Below are positions 48,535 through 57,607 of a DNA stretch of 60,473 nt, one piece after another. The position numbers and the translations under genes are program-made. The DNA lies in the NCBI RefSeq assembly GCF_000967495.1, contig NZ_JXXU01000028.1:1-60473 (forward strand), in the 5' to 3' direction. Under the pieces are notes generated by a model. The model worked only from the letters and a program-made list of their open reading frames with translations, had not been told where the DNA came from and ran no database searches. This stretch comes from Vibrio neptunius (GTDB lineage Bacteria > Pseudomonadota > Gammaproteobacteria > Enterobacterales > Vibrionaceae). The first letter of the stretch is position 1, and each line of letters opens with the position of its first letter.

Positions 48535-49026
48535 ATGAAAGAACAATACTTGATACTCACCAAACAAACCTTAGATAGCTTTCCTTTTCAACCAACCTCG
48601 ATAGCTATGTTTTCAGGGGAACCAGACTTACTATTGGAACTGACCTTTTCACCAAAGCTATTTATTGTTAAAGATATCGCCTCAAAAATAGAGCAATGGG
48701 TGCAACATGGTGTGGAATGGGTAGATGCTCGTGTTGATTGCTCCCCAAGTCAACCCTCGGATGACCAACTAAAAGTTTACGAAAACTTCCGTATGCCATA
48801 TATCCATCAAACCTACAGGTTAACGGACAAAGAAAAGCAGTATGGTAAGTTGAACTGGTTAAACGCGACTTCCATACAGTTTGACTTCTCCAAACTTGAA
48901 AGTGTTCCTCTAGAGGAACGATTGATATTTAAACTAGAGGAAGATTTTGGGTTAGTTTTTATTCACCAGAGTGTTATTGATCTTCTTATGAAGTATGTCA
49001 AAAGCGTTTGGATTAGAGACGTGTAG
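48535..49026 (+). CDS. Imm11-like candidate immunity protein
   Basis: A 163-residue soluble protein whose C-terminus (LIFKLEEDFGLVFIHQSVIDLLMKYV) resembles the last part of Imm11-type proteins, though the N-terminal half is diverged. It follows the previous Imm11-like gene by 222 bp in the same direction. The ribosome site is weak. Family assignment is tentative. Confidence 0.55.
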   Translation: MKEQYLILTKQTLDSFPFQPTSIAMFSGEPDLLLELTFSPKLFIVKDIASKIEQWVQHGVEWVDARVDCSPSQPSDDQLKVYENFRMPYIHQTYRLTDKEKQYGKLNWLNATSIQFDFSKLESVPLEERLIFKLEEDFGLVFIHQSVIDLLMKYVKSVWIRDV

Positions 49027-49156
49027 ATAAAGTCTCTTTTGCCATGTTTTTCATTTATATTAATGAGAAACTATGCTTACGCCTTCATAACGTCTTGCTA
49101 AAAAATTGAGCTAGATATCTTTGATGTAAACTCAAACTTATTAGATTGACTAAATA

Positions 49157-49672
49157 TTATATCAACCTGTTAACAACACTTTCTTTAATTCTCATAGATA
49201 TGCTTGAATCAACATCTACACAATGTATTAATGATGGAGCGTTAATATCAGTAAATGCTCCCTCAATTATATATTTATAATCACCATCACCTTGATGATA
49301 TACTAGCGTTGCGTCATCAAACTCAACTTGGCAAGATGGAGCAAAATCAATAGTAAAAGTCAAATAAAATGACAATTCATCTCCAGAATTTTTAACATCA
49401 CAATCGACTACATTAAAACAATCATTAATATATCCTTCAACCATATCCTCTGCATCAAAATTGGGTATACTTTCGCTAATTGATGTAAAGTTTAAATATG
49501 GTGTGACAACTCTACTATCCTTTAAAGTTATATCCAAGTACTGTTCTTCTAAGACGTAGCTTGAAATTATTTCTTTTCTCACTATAAAATCAACATTGAA
49601 AGTAAAACGCTTGACATTAATCATAAAAACTTCGCTCTTAGAGCATTCCCAATTTACACCATTCGTTGACAT
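49157..49672 (-). CDS. Hypothetical protein at the edge of the immunity island
   Basis: A 171-residue (or 155 if started at ATG 49624, MINVKRF) acidic protein with strongly AT-rich codons, probably beta-rich, with no recognised domain, signal or membrane segment. It is convergent with the immunity genes. Neither start has a clear ribosome site. The base composition fits the island, suggesting shared acquisition. Confidence 0.5.
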   Translation of the reverse strand: MSTNGVNWECSKSEVFMINVKRFTFNVDFIVRKEIISSYVLEEQYLDITLKDSRVVTPYLNFTSISESIPNFDAEDMVEGYINDCFNVVDCDVKNSGDELSFYLTFTIDFAPSCQVEFDDATLVYHQGDGDYKYIIEGAFTDINAPSLIHCVDVDSSISMRIKESVVNRLI

Positions 49673-49979
49673 GATATTAATATCAATCTTGATTGCAAGA
49701 TAAAGTTATTCGTTCAAATTTAGCCTGAATCAATTGAGTATTAATTTGTATCTTTCTCTAATTTGCTCATTCCACATTAAAGTCGAGCATACCCGACTTA
49801 GTCCATAGAGCATCTACAATATAGATACCTAATGCCCGACCTACGCTATACAAGGGATAGCTTAGTAGGCACAATCAAGCTTAATCGTTGACGATGTTGA
49901 TCCTAGCTGTGATTGTGATGGCTTAGCACATGAGTACCAAGCCATACACGCAATAATAGAAGGCGTCATTACGGCCTTG
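49673..49979. other. Intergenic region at the right edge of the island
   Basis: The 307-bp gap has no supported gene. The plus strand from 49874 has an open frame (IVDDVDPSCDCDGLAHEYQA) with no start codon nearby; it could be a gene scrap but overlaps yciI antisense, so no claim is made. Confidence 0.35.
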
Positions 49980-50276
49980 CTATCCCACCTGCTCAACGAT
50001 ATCGGCGTATCTTTCACTGGCCATTACAGGAATAAACTCCGTAATAACGTAACTGGCTGCACCACTTTGGATAAATGGGTCTGACGCTAATATGTCGACC
50101 AGTTCTTCCTTGGTTGGATGGGCCGAAATCAATAAACCACCAGTTCTTGGCACTTTTCTACCACCAAACATCAGTAGGTTCGACTGATACTGCTGCTCCA
50201 AGTATTTTTTATGCTGTTCCGTCAACGCTGGAGTAATCTTGCTCATGTCTGTGAAATTTAGATCAACCAAATACAT
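49980..50276 (-). CDS. YciI family protein
   Basis: This 98-residue small alpha/beta protein of the YciI/DGPF dimeric barrel fold has the characteristic LTEQHKKYLEQQY helix, GGLLISAHPTKEELVDILASDPF segment and a beta-strand C-terminus. Function of the family is mostly unknown, with possible dehydrochlorinase-like activity. The start has GAGG at 6 nt. It is divergent from an HxlR regulator 89 bp away that probably controls it. Confidence 0.88.
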   Translation of the reverse strand: MYLVDLNFTDMSKITPALTEQHKKYLEQQYQSNLLMFGGRKVPRTGGLLISAHPTKEELVDILASDPFIQSGAASYVITEFIPVMASERYADIVEQVG

Positions 50277-50365
50277 CTCTGCCTCGCTTTACGATGAGTT
50301 AAATTGTAAAATGCTACTTATTTCGTAGCAAACTATAGCGCTACTAATTTAGAAGCACAAGAGAA

Positions 50366-50695
50366 ATGAAGACACCAATACCAAACACACCGGTTCGAGG
50401 CTCCACATCTGGTATAGCGATTATGGCTGTATTTGATTTGCTCGGAAGGAAGTGGAATATGAGAATTCTATGGGAACTCAACGCAAAGCCCTTAACCTTT
50501 AGAGCGTTGCAAAGCCAGTGCGAAGGAATGTCTCCTTCTGTTTTGAACAGTAGAATTAAGCAGCTTTCAGAAGCAAAGCTCGTCTGCAAAACAGAACAAG
50601 GCTACACACTGACACCACTCGGCTACTCTCTGATGCAAACACTCGACCCTTTGAGAGATTGGGCAGCCGCGTGGGAAGACGAACTGAAGCATTAA
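50366..50695 (+). CDS. HxlR-family winged-helix regulator
   Basis: The 109-residue protein is a single HxlR winged-helix domain with the signature LLGRKWNMRILWEL, the recognition helix MSPSVLNSRIKQL and the wing VCKTEQGYTLTPLG. It has a Cys at about residue 51 but not the extreme N-terminal Cys of the redox-sensing YodB type. It is divergent from the YciI gene, the expected arrangement for local autoregulation. Confidence 0.9.
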   Translation: MKTPIPNTPVRGSTSGIAIMAVFDLLGRKWNMRILWELNAKPLTFRALQSQCEGMSPSVLNSRIKQLSEAKLVCKTEQGYTLTPLGYSLMQTLDPLRDWAAAWEDELKH

Positions 50696-50776
50696 CCGCC
50701 ATAACAAGCCTGACCATTGCCTGCAATTAACCTAGGTGGCTGTAGATTTGATCAAGGATGTGTGCCAGCTTAACGG

Positions 50777-51694
50777 CTAACCCTGAACCGTTTGCTGACA
50801 GAGCTCTAAGACTTTGTTGCGCAACCAAACATGGGCAGGATCATAGTGCAGTTTTTCATGCCATATCATTGTAGGGCTAAATGAAGGTAGGTTTATCGGT
50901 AATTCAAGTAGTTCAATTGGCATTGTTGTGGCCATTTTGTTGGCTAGCTGACGGGGGGTTGTCAATATCAAGTCACTTTCGGCCACGATGTTAAAAGCCA
51001 CTAGAAAATGGGGGACTTTAGCAACCACCCTTCGATTCAGTCCATGCTGCTTTAACGCTACATCTACAGCACTGTGTCCGTGTCCCGTAATAATTACCGA
51101 CACATGGGACATATCCACGTAGTTATCTAGCGTCAGTGGCTGGCTAGCAACAGTATGCCCCTGACGAACAACACATACGTAGTCTTCATCATACAGTCGT
51201 CGGCTATAAAACCTTGCAGGCAAATTTTCAAACAGACCGATTGCCAGATCGGCCGCTCCTTGAGCAATAAGATCAACATTATCACGCGTTGATGGAGGGA
51301 CAATTAAATCCATTTTCGGTGCTAAACAAGCAAGCATTTTTATCACTTCTGGCATCCACAGAAATGCCAAGTGATCAGCCGTGGCGATGCTAAATTGGCC
51401 AGATGTTGTTTCTGGTGAAAACTCTGCAGGGACAACAATTGCACGTGCGTCGTCTAGCAACTTAGCCACCTGAGACGATAAGGCTAAAGCTCTTGGTGTC
51501 AGTTCCCACCCTTTCGCCGTTCGTACGATAATCCTGTCATTTAAAACATGGCGTAAACGTCCTAAACCCCGGCTCGCTGCAGGTTGACTCAAACCAAGTC
51601 GAGCACCAGCCTGAGTTACGCTGCCTTCTTTGATCAGGGCATCAAACAATTTGAGTAAATTCAAATCGACCTGGTATACATCCGATTTTTGCAT
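50777..51694 (-). CDS. LysR-family transcriptional regulator
   Basis: The 305-residue regulator has an N-terminal winged helix (about 9-66, LLKLFDALIKEGSVTQAGARLGLSQPAASRGLGRL) and a C-terminal periplasmic-binding-like effector domain. It is divergent from the NmrA-family gene starting at 51788, with 93 bp between, so that gene is the likely target. Inducer unknown. The ATG has AGGA upstream. Confidence 0.93.
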   Translation of the reverse strand: MQKSDVYQVDLNLLKLFDALIKEGSVTQAGARLGLSQPAASRGLGRLRHVLNDRIIVRTAKGWELTPRALALSSQVAKLLDDARAIVVPAEFSPETTSGQFSIATADHLAFLWMPEVIKMLACLAPKMDLIVPPSTRDNVDLIAQGAADLAIGLFENLPARFYSRRLYDEDYVCVVRQGHTVASQPLTLDNYVDMSHVSVIITGHGHSAVDVALKQHGLNRRVVAKVPHFLVAFNIVAESDLILTTPRQLANKMATTMPIELLELPINLPSFSPTMIWHEKLHYDPAHVWLRNKVLELCQQTVQG

Positions 51695-51787
51695 ACTGAA
51701 TATATCCTATATGCATTTTAATTATGTTGAGCAAATCTATACCATTCCTATATCAAAGTCTACGTTACACTGAATAGGAAAAAGTCT

Positions 51788-52675
51788 ATGAATACGAGTA
51801 AGTTATATGTGGTCACGGGTGCGACTGGACGCACAGGTTCGGCCGCTGCCAAAACATTGCTAAACGCCAATCATCGAGTGAGAGTCATAGTACGCGATGC
51901 CTCCAAAGCACAAGAATGGATAAGCCTAGGAGCCGAAGTCGCTGTCGCTGATCTTAGTAACTCATCGGATCTCGCGCAGGCATTTACCGGCGCTGACGGA
52001 GCTTATATTGTCAGTCCGCCACAATACCAGTCACACACACTGTTTACGCAGGCTGAACTGATGGCGCAGTGTATTGCACAAGCCGTGAACAAGGCCAAGT
52101 TGCCAAAATTGGTCGTATTATCTTCAATCGGTGCAGACCAACCGACCAATACTGGCTGGATCGCGATGAATCGCCTCCTCGAGACGGCGTTAAAAGATTG
52201 CGGCGCAGCGGTAGCATTCTTGCGTGCGGCCTACTTCATGGAAAACTGGGCACCGCTCTTAACCGTCGCTTTAGAACAAGGCCAACTGCCTAGTTTTCTC
52301 TCTCCTACAGATCGCAAGTTGCCTATGATCGCGACCTCTGACATTGGCAAAATAGCCGCCTGCACGCTTTGCGAAGATTGGAATGGTATCCGATTGATCA
52401 ATCTTGAAGGCCCTAGCAGCTATTCACCAAATGACGTCGCAGCGCATTTAACCACCAAAACGAGCGTGCCGATTGAGGCAACCACCATTGCCGAATCCGA
52501 TTGGCCACAAGCGGTGTCACAGAACAAATTTTCCCCCCAAGCCTTAGCTGGATTCGTTGAGATGACACAAGGGCTGAATTCAGGCCACATTGCTTTTGCA
52601 GAAGATTCACAACTGGAGCACATCTCCGGGACCATCAGTCTCCATCAAGTGATTGACTCACTGGTTGGCCGCTGA
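51788..52675 (+). CDS. NmrA-family NAD(P)-binding protein
   Basis: This 295-residue atypical short-chain dehydrogenase has the Rossmann glycine motif VTGATGRTGSAAAK at 9-22 and RVIVRDASK supplying the phosphate-binding Arg for NADP(H). LVVLSSIGAD and LRAAYFMENW follow the NmrA/QOR2 plan; the classic Tyr-x-x-x-Lys pair is absent. It may be a quinone or aldehyde reductase or a redox sensor. AGGAAAA precedes the ATG. It is probably controlled by the divergent LysR regulator. Confidence 0.88.
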   Translation: MNTSKLYVVTGATGRTGSAAAKTLLNANHRVRVIVRDASKAQEWISLGAEVAVADLSNSSDLAQAFTGADGAYIVSPPQYQSHTLFTQAELMAQCIAQAVNKAKLPKLVVLSSIGADQPTNTGWIAMNRLLETALKDCGAAVAFLRAAYFMENWAPLLTVALEQGQLPSFLSPTDRKLPMIATSDIGKIAACTLCEDWNGIRLINLEGPSSYSPNDVAAHLTTKTSVPIEATTIAESDWPQAVSQNKFSPQALAGFVEMTQGLNSGHIAFAEDSQLEHISGTISLHQVIDSLVGR

Positions 52676-52683
52676 TCACTATC

Positions 52684-52709
52684 AAAGCGAGCTTGATGCT
52701 CGCTTTTTT
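52684..52709 (+). terminator. Terminator of the NmrA-family gene
   Basis: The arms AAAGCGAGC and GCTCGCTTT pair around TTGAT and are followed by a T run, 9 bp after the stop. Confidence 0.9.
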
Positions 52710-53740
52710 CATGTCCCCATACTGAGTTGAATTGTCTCCAAAATTCATGATTCTGTCGGTAAAACGGCAACGATGGAGCACCAAACGTCTTTATTACAAC
52801 GATAACTGTAATCGAAGCATCGGGTATTTTAAGCTCATCGGGCAATGAACATCTTGAACAATAATCTGAGTACTGATCGGGAATAGCCTAGTCATCCAAC
52901 GCGACTTGATCAATTTGCTTTCAGCCAATTACAAAAATACATGTTCAATGCGGCAGCATTCAAGACAGACAATATCATTAAAACAATTGATGACATCATG
53001 GCTTGCCATATTAAGAATCTCATTCTTATGCTACAAAAAATAAAGTGTTCTGTCGTCTCGCGATGAGATGAATGTGCGTGTATTGTTCCGCGCCCACCCT
53101 CGGTACACGACTGTGACGCTATTAATCCGCTATTATCTTAGACATAAATTCTATCTTACTTATTGATTAGCCAAATAAAGTAAAACCATTAGTCGCTATA
53201 CATTAGAGCACATGCAGCGCCTTCAAGAGTCGACAATAATGGCCTCTTATTATTAACCTGGCGATGCTTTTTCAATACTCATGACAATAATCAACACTTC
53301 ATCCCATTTAATAAAACCCAGTTAAAAACAATTACTAATTTAACACCTACTAATATTTTGGACCGACCAGTGACTGAAATTGGCAAATAAAGAAAACAAC
53401 ATATCATTCCAATTTATAAAATGTGATGTTAGATAGATTATGGCTATTTCAAGTTGAATTTAGATTTAATTAACCACAGTCTTATTACTGAGAATAAATT
53501 AATAACTCTAAAGCTTTTCGCATAGACAACATACTAAATGACGCACCCTAACTTTAAATTTTAAAGCCGCCGACATGAGTATCTATCGATAACTCATTCA
53601 CACCCTAGGTACTGGTATGTCGTCATACTACTGATGTTTTTCTCATCTAAAAAAAGGAGGCAAATATTAATTAAACAAATGAAATTTAAGAAGTAAACGA
53701 GCAGTCTCATCAGAAAAATACAATATCAAGGAACATAACT
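52710..53740. other. Long AT-rich intergenic region before the lectin gene
   Basis: About 1 kb holds no supported gene. An inverted repeat TAAGAAT-CTC-ATTCTTA lies at 53012-53028 and could be an operator. At 53651-53660 an excellent ribosome site (AAAAAAAGGAGG-like) is followed only by a five-codon frame (MKFKK), which may be a leader. The last 100 bp should hold the promoter of the lectin gene at 53741. Confidence 0.45.
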
Positions 53741-56173
53741 TTGAATAAAAAAAATATAAATGCGCTTAGCTTAACAGCGCTAGCCTTGAGCATGTCTACG
53801 CCAGCAATGGCTCAGCTATCAGATAAATGCGGTGCCTACGTCAATCGCCAAGCTGGCTCTAACCCCACAACGGGATATGACGGCGGTGGTGTCGCGATAC
53901 TGACCGCCAACCAGATTATTACCACCAGTTTATCCCTGCTACAGCTTTCGACCGCTGAAAAGGTTTTTCCTTTTGCTTCGCTGTGGCTTAGAGGTTTTAC
54001 CGAAGAGAAAACCAACGCACCGGATGCCGAGTTGGTTGGATGTTTGCAGGAGTTTGATCAAAGAGTATCGACACTTGAAGAGTACAACTTGTTTGGTGAA
54101 GCAAAAATTGAAATCAATAACAATAGAAACTACATCAAAACTAAGATCATTGATCAAAGCGACTATTCTGCACATAAAGAAGGATATAGAAAATACGATG
54201 CGGTTGCTGAAAAGCTTGGTGGGACGATCAACTACTTTTTGAATGCTACTTCTGGTCGTTCTGGCAACAAATACAGAGCGATTAAAAATGACGCTGTCGT
54301 GGCCATGCTCCATTCTAAGATACTCGCATTTGCCCACAACTTAGAATACAACGCCTATTGTGCACAACGAGGCGGTTATGCGTGGAATAATAACGCGATC
54401 AACATGATGGCGACTCCGTCAGCCGCGAACTATGGCCAAATGGATTACGCTGCAATGAAAGTCGCCGCAGACCAATCATGGGCGAGTGAAGACTTGATGA
54501 CGTGGCGTAATAATAGATCAGGATGCGAACTGGGCCGAGATGCCTACTCTAGATTCAAGAATCTATTAGCTGAGCGAGTTGGCACTAGCACAGTGGCTGA
54601 AGCACTTGCCAATCTCGGTTTAACCATCACCCTACGGCCAGACAGTAACTTCCTTTCCGTATCGATTGACAATGTTGGGGCCTCAAAGCTTTACCAATAC
54701 CGCAAAAGTGTCGTTGGACAGTGCCACACTCGATTCAGACATTTTCAATCAGGCAAGAATCGACACGGAAGTTTCATCATAGGGACTCGTGTGTGGGCAA
54801 GCGCTGAAGACTATGGACCAGCCAGTTCCGTTAAGTTTAATGTCTCTGATATGGAAGGCACGGGGCGTTATAAGTCAAAAGTTGATCAGCTGCGCCGAGA
54901 ATGTGAATCATGGCGAAATCAACGTTTTAATGTCGCCTATGGTGAAGTTCGAGCTTATCTCAACTCTATCAAGACTATGCTTGAGTCCATCTCTCTAGTG
55001 GATTACATCAGACCGGTCAATGAACTTGCGGGTAAAGCCACCCCTTTCAAAACCTACAATATCAACTCGATACACCCCGAGTTCCCTCAGGGTTACATGT
55101 TAGTACCACAATACACTGCCGACTTATCCGGAGACATTTCAGGTAATTTTAATACCTATCAGATAAAACACACACCAAGCAATCAATACCTAAAGCACAG
55201 TTACGCTATGGGTGTTACCACCAGTACTGACGGCTCGAGCACCGACAGCCATTGGGTGTTCTCACAAGCGTGGCCTGGGGGAGCGAAGCAGATCAAAAAC
55301 CGCAGCACTGGCCAGTGTTTAAAGGTCAATGACAAACAATTTAGCGCCACAGACTGTGGAAACCAGTCTGCACAATGGGATAATCGCAGCTTGGTTGGTG
55401 ACCCGACAGCGACTCAAGTATTGTTGAGTTCAACCAACCATAACAATCGATGTTTAGCGCTGGATGGCCCGATAAGCAATTTAAGCCGCCTGATCGCGAC
55501 CAATTGCGACTCAAACAATGTCACTCAGCAATTAGAAGCTGGCCCAAATGATGCGATAAAAGTCGGTAACTTATGCCTAGATGTATATAAATTTAATGCA
55601 GTCGCGGGCGAGAAAGTCATCTCTTATAATTGCCATGGCGGTGACAACCAGAAGTGGATATTGAAGAACAATGGTTTAGTTCAGAGCTTTATGAACAACT
55701 CCAAAGGAGAGGCACTCTGTCTGGAAGTGGATGGCAGTGGTAATAACCTCACATTGCAGATATGTAATTCCAACCAGGTGAGACAGAAGTTTACGCGGCC
55801 AGCCACTCCATTAAAGTCACAACTGGTTCTGCACAAATCGACGTTTGAAGGCCAATGCATAGTCGCAAATGGCGGCACGGTTACCACTGGTAGTTGTAGC
55901 AAAACGAATTCAAACCAGCAATTTACCCTCGCTCAACACAACAGCATTAAGATAAATGGACAATGTTTAGAGTACTCAAATGGCAATCTCAGCGCACAAA
56001 ATTGCCACTATGGCTCTAGCCAAGCATGGGAGTTAAATAATGATGGCGGTATACAAGCTCAAGGCACAGCACAATGTTTAGAGCCAACTAAAATCAATAA
56101 TGTGATTTCCTTTGATTTACAAACATGTAGTAGCACCAATCCTGCGCAAAGGATTATTCGAAAAGCCATCTAG
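53741..56173 (+). CDS. Secreted ricin-B lectin protein, N-terminus unknown
   Basis: The 810-residue protein starts at TTG, supported by AAGGA 7 nt upstream and by a standard signal peptide (MNKKNINALSLTALALSMSTPAMA). Residues about 30-450 match no family I recognise; they are rich in predicted helices and have several Cys (C30, then CLQEFDQ, YCAQRGG, QCHTRF, RECESW). The C-terminal half carries at least two ricin-B beta-trefoils with repeating CLxx and QxW-type motifs (QSAQWD, NQKWIL, SNQQFTL, SQAWEL). A secreted toxin, effector or glycan-binding adhesin is plausible. The low-GC upstream region suggests transfer. Confidence 0.8.
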   Translation: MNKKNINALSLTALALSMSTPAMAQLSDKCGAYVNRQAGSNPTTGYDGGGVAILTANQIITTSLSLLQLSTAEKVFPFASLWLRGFTEEKTNAPDAELVGCLQEFDQRVSTLEEYNLFGEAKIEINNNRNYIKTKIIDQSDYSAHKEGYRKYDAVAEKLGGTINYFLNATSGRSGNKYRAIKNDAVVAMLHSKILAFAHNLEYNAYCAQRGGYAWNNNAINMMATPSAANYGQMDYAAMKVAADQSWASEDLMTWRNNRSGCELGRDAYSRFKNLLAERVGTSTVAEALANLGLTITLRPDSNFLSVSIDNVGASKLYQYRKSVVGQCHTRFRHFQSGKNRHGSFIIGTRVWASAEDYGPASSVKFNVSDMEGTGRYKSKVDQLRRECESWRNQRFNVAYGEVRAYLNSIKTMLESISLVDYIRPVNELAGKATPFKTYNINSIHPEFPQGYMLVPQYTADLSGDISGNFNTYQIKHTPSNQYLKHSYAMGVTTSTDGSSTDSHWVFSQAWPGGAKQIKNRSTGQCLKVNDKQFSATDCGNQSAQWDNRSLVGDPTATQVLLSSTNHNNRCLALDGPISNLSRLIATNCDSNNVTQQLEAGPNDAIKVGNLCLDVYKFNAVAGEKVISYNCHGGDNQKWILKNNGLVQSFMNNSKGEALCLEVDGSGNNLTLQICNSNQVRQKFTRPATPLKSQLVLHKSTFEGQCIVANGGTVTTGSCSKTNSNQQFTLAQHNSIKINGQCLEYSNGNLSAQNCHYGSSQAWELNNDGGIQAQGTAQCLEPTKINNVISFDLQTCSSTNPAQRIIRKAI

Positions 56174-56255
56174 TGACCATATTGAACCCAATGAGATGGC
56201 GTAGTTGGTGTTTGGATACGTTCCAGTCAAACGACTACCGATTGATCTAAATAGC

Positions 56256-56284
56256 AAACGCCGCTAATACAGCGGCGTTTTATT
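56256..56284 (+). terminator. Terminator of the ricin-lectin gene
   Basis: The arms AAACGCCGCT and AGCGGCGTTT pair around AATAC, followed by TTATT, about 80 bp after the stop. Confidence 0.82.
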
Positions 56285-56435
56285 GGTCACGTTTATAATG
56301 TCTACCTGCATGTTTGACATCGGCACTTAACTATCCTCGAATCGCGCATAATCAACGCCTTTTAGCGCCTCATCTCTGCTACCTTCTCTCGCTGATAGTG
56401 ATACAATCCCCGCATTAGAATGACCGAGATACTCT

Positions 56436-56774
56436 ATGTTTATCCATCACGTTAACGGCATCGACTGGTTGGTGATTACCGCTTTTGAAGAACTGAAACC
56501 TCTATTTATCGAAGACGCTGGCACGATCCCCTCATGTTTCTCTGCTGCGAGTGAACTGAGCCTGATTGATCAAGCCAAGCGTAATTATGGATATTTGCCC
56601 ACATTCAGCGGCATTATTACTGATACTGGCACCTTTCAACGCCAAGGTGACCAAGAAGACTTGAATCCACAGCTTGCCTGCTTAGTCGAGGGGCGTGGTC
56701 GAGTGTTTATCTATCACGGCGGCTTTGTCGCTTTTGTCGATGACGAGCAAACCTTTATTACTCAAATGGACTGA
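56436..56774 (+). CDS. Conserved hypothetical protein
   Basis: The 112-residue cytoplasmic protein has no signal peptide and no domain that I recognise. It alternates strands and helices (VNGIDWLVITAFEEL, RVFIYHGGFVAFVDD) like a small alpha/beta fold. The ATG has a weak GAG ribosome site. It stands alone between the lectin gene and the convergent DsbA-family gene. Confidence 0.65.
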   Translation: MFIHHVNGIDWLVITAFEELKPLFIEDAGTIPSCFSAASELSLIDQAKRNYGYLPTFSGIITDTGTFQRQGDQEDLNPQLACLVEGRGRVFIYHGGFVAFVDDEQTFITQMD

Positions 56775-56935
56775 GGATTCGTCGGTGAGTTGAAGTCAGC
56801 GGATGGACATCCTTAACCCACCTAGCGAAACGAGTGGCTAAAAAATCTGTGAAACAAAAACAGCGTTGTGTTATTCGTAGTGAATCGTTTTGTTAACAGG
56901 TACCCCTCGTATTGTGGAGAGGCACCTTACGCTGG

Positions 56936-57574
56936 CTAAGCTAGTGCTGTTGCCTTGAACTTTTGCACTTCCCTAATAAACGGTTCTACCTGATAAACCC
57001 CATCAATACTGCCAATGATTCGGTTGTAATCATCGGCGATCAGTATCGTCGGATACCCATTGACACCCAGCTCTCTAGCTCTCTGATAACTGTTTGCTAC
57101 AGACACATCTAGTTTATCCGCCGCTACAATTGCTGTGGTATCCAGCTTAGGCCAACCATGTTGAGAGCAAATTTGATCGTAAGTTTCTGGTAAGTTGAGA
57201 TCTCTCCCTTCAGTGTAATGCGCTTCTTGCAGTTGATGGGCAAATTCTAAAACCACGTCTGGATTCAATGACTTCATCTCCAATATTGCTTTTGCTGGAG
57301 GCGAAGAGGCTAAAGCAGGGCTATCACTGGCTGAAATCATTTGATGAAAGGCTTGTGAAGGCTTTTGCCCCGTTACCTGTTCCAAACTCATTTCAGCTGA
57401 ACGTATATGGCTCACTAAGGTTGAATACGGTTTGCTGGGTATATCGGCAAAAAGCCCTCCCGGAATGACTTCTACCTCAATATCCGGTTCAACCTTTTTC
57501 AGCTGACGAAGCGCAGGAATCAAACCAAAGCACCAGCCGCAAAGCGTATCTTGTATATAAAGAATTTTTATCAT
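56936..57574 (-). CDS. DsbA-family thioredoxin-fold protein (CGWC)
   Basis: This 212-residue DsbA/FrnE-like oxidoreductase lacks a signal peptide, so it acts in the cytoplasm. The active site is CGWC at residues 12-15 of a start at ATG 57574 (GGAGAG 6 nt upstream); a TTG at 57586 is rejected. The cis-Pro loop reads GVNGYPTILI, and a helical insertion of about 110 residues lies between. It follows the NmrA-family gene by 33 bp on the same strand and is probably in its operon. Confidence 0.88.
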   Translation of the reverse strand: MIKILYIQDTLCGWCFGLIPALRQLKKVEPDIEVEVIPGGLFADIPSKPYSTLVSHIRSAEMSLEQVTGQKPSQAFHQMISASDSPALASSPPAKAILEMKSLNPDVVLEFAHQLQEAHYTEGRDLNLPETYDQICSQHGWPKLDTTAIVAADKLDVSVANSYQRARELGVNGYPTILIADDYNRIIGSIDGVYQVEPFIREVQKFKATALA

Positions 57575-57607
57575 TTCTCTCTCCAATCACTTTCCCACAA
57601 TGGATAA

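Noticed and set aside
49874..49980. Plus-strand open frame IVDDVDPSCDCDG beside yciI
   Set aside because: No start codon, and its extension is antisense to yciI; too short to call a relic.
52916..53066. 41-codon plus-strand frame in the long gap
   Set aside because: ATG has no ribosome site and the peptide shows no recognisable feature.
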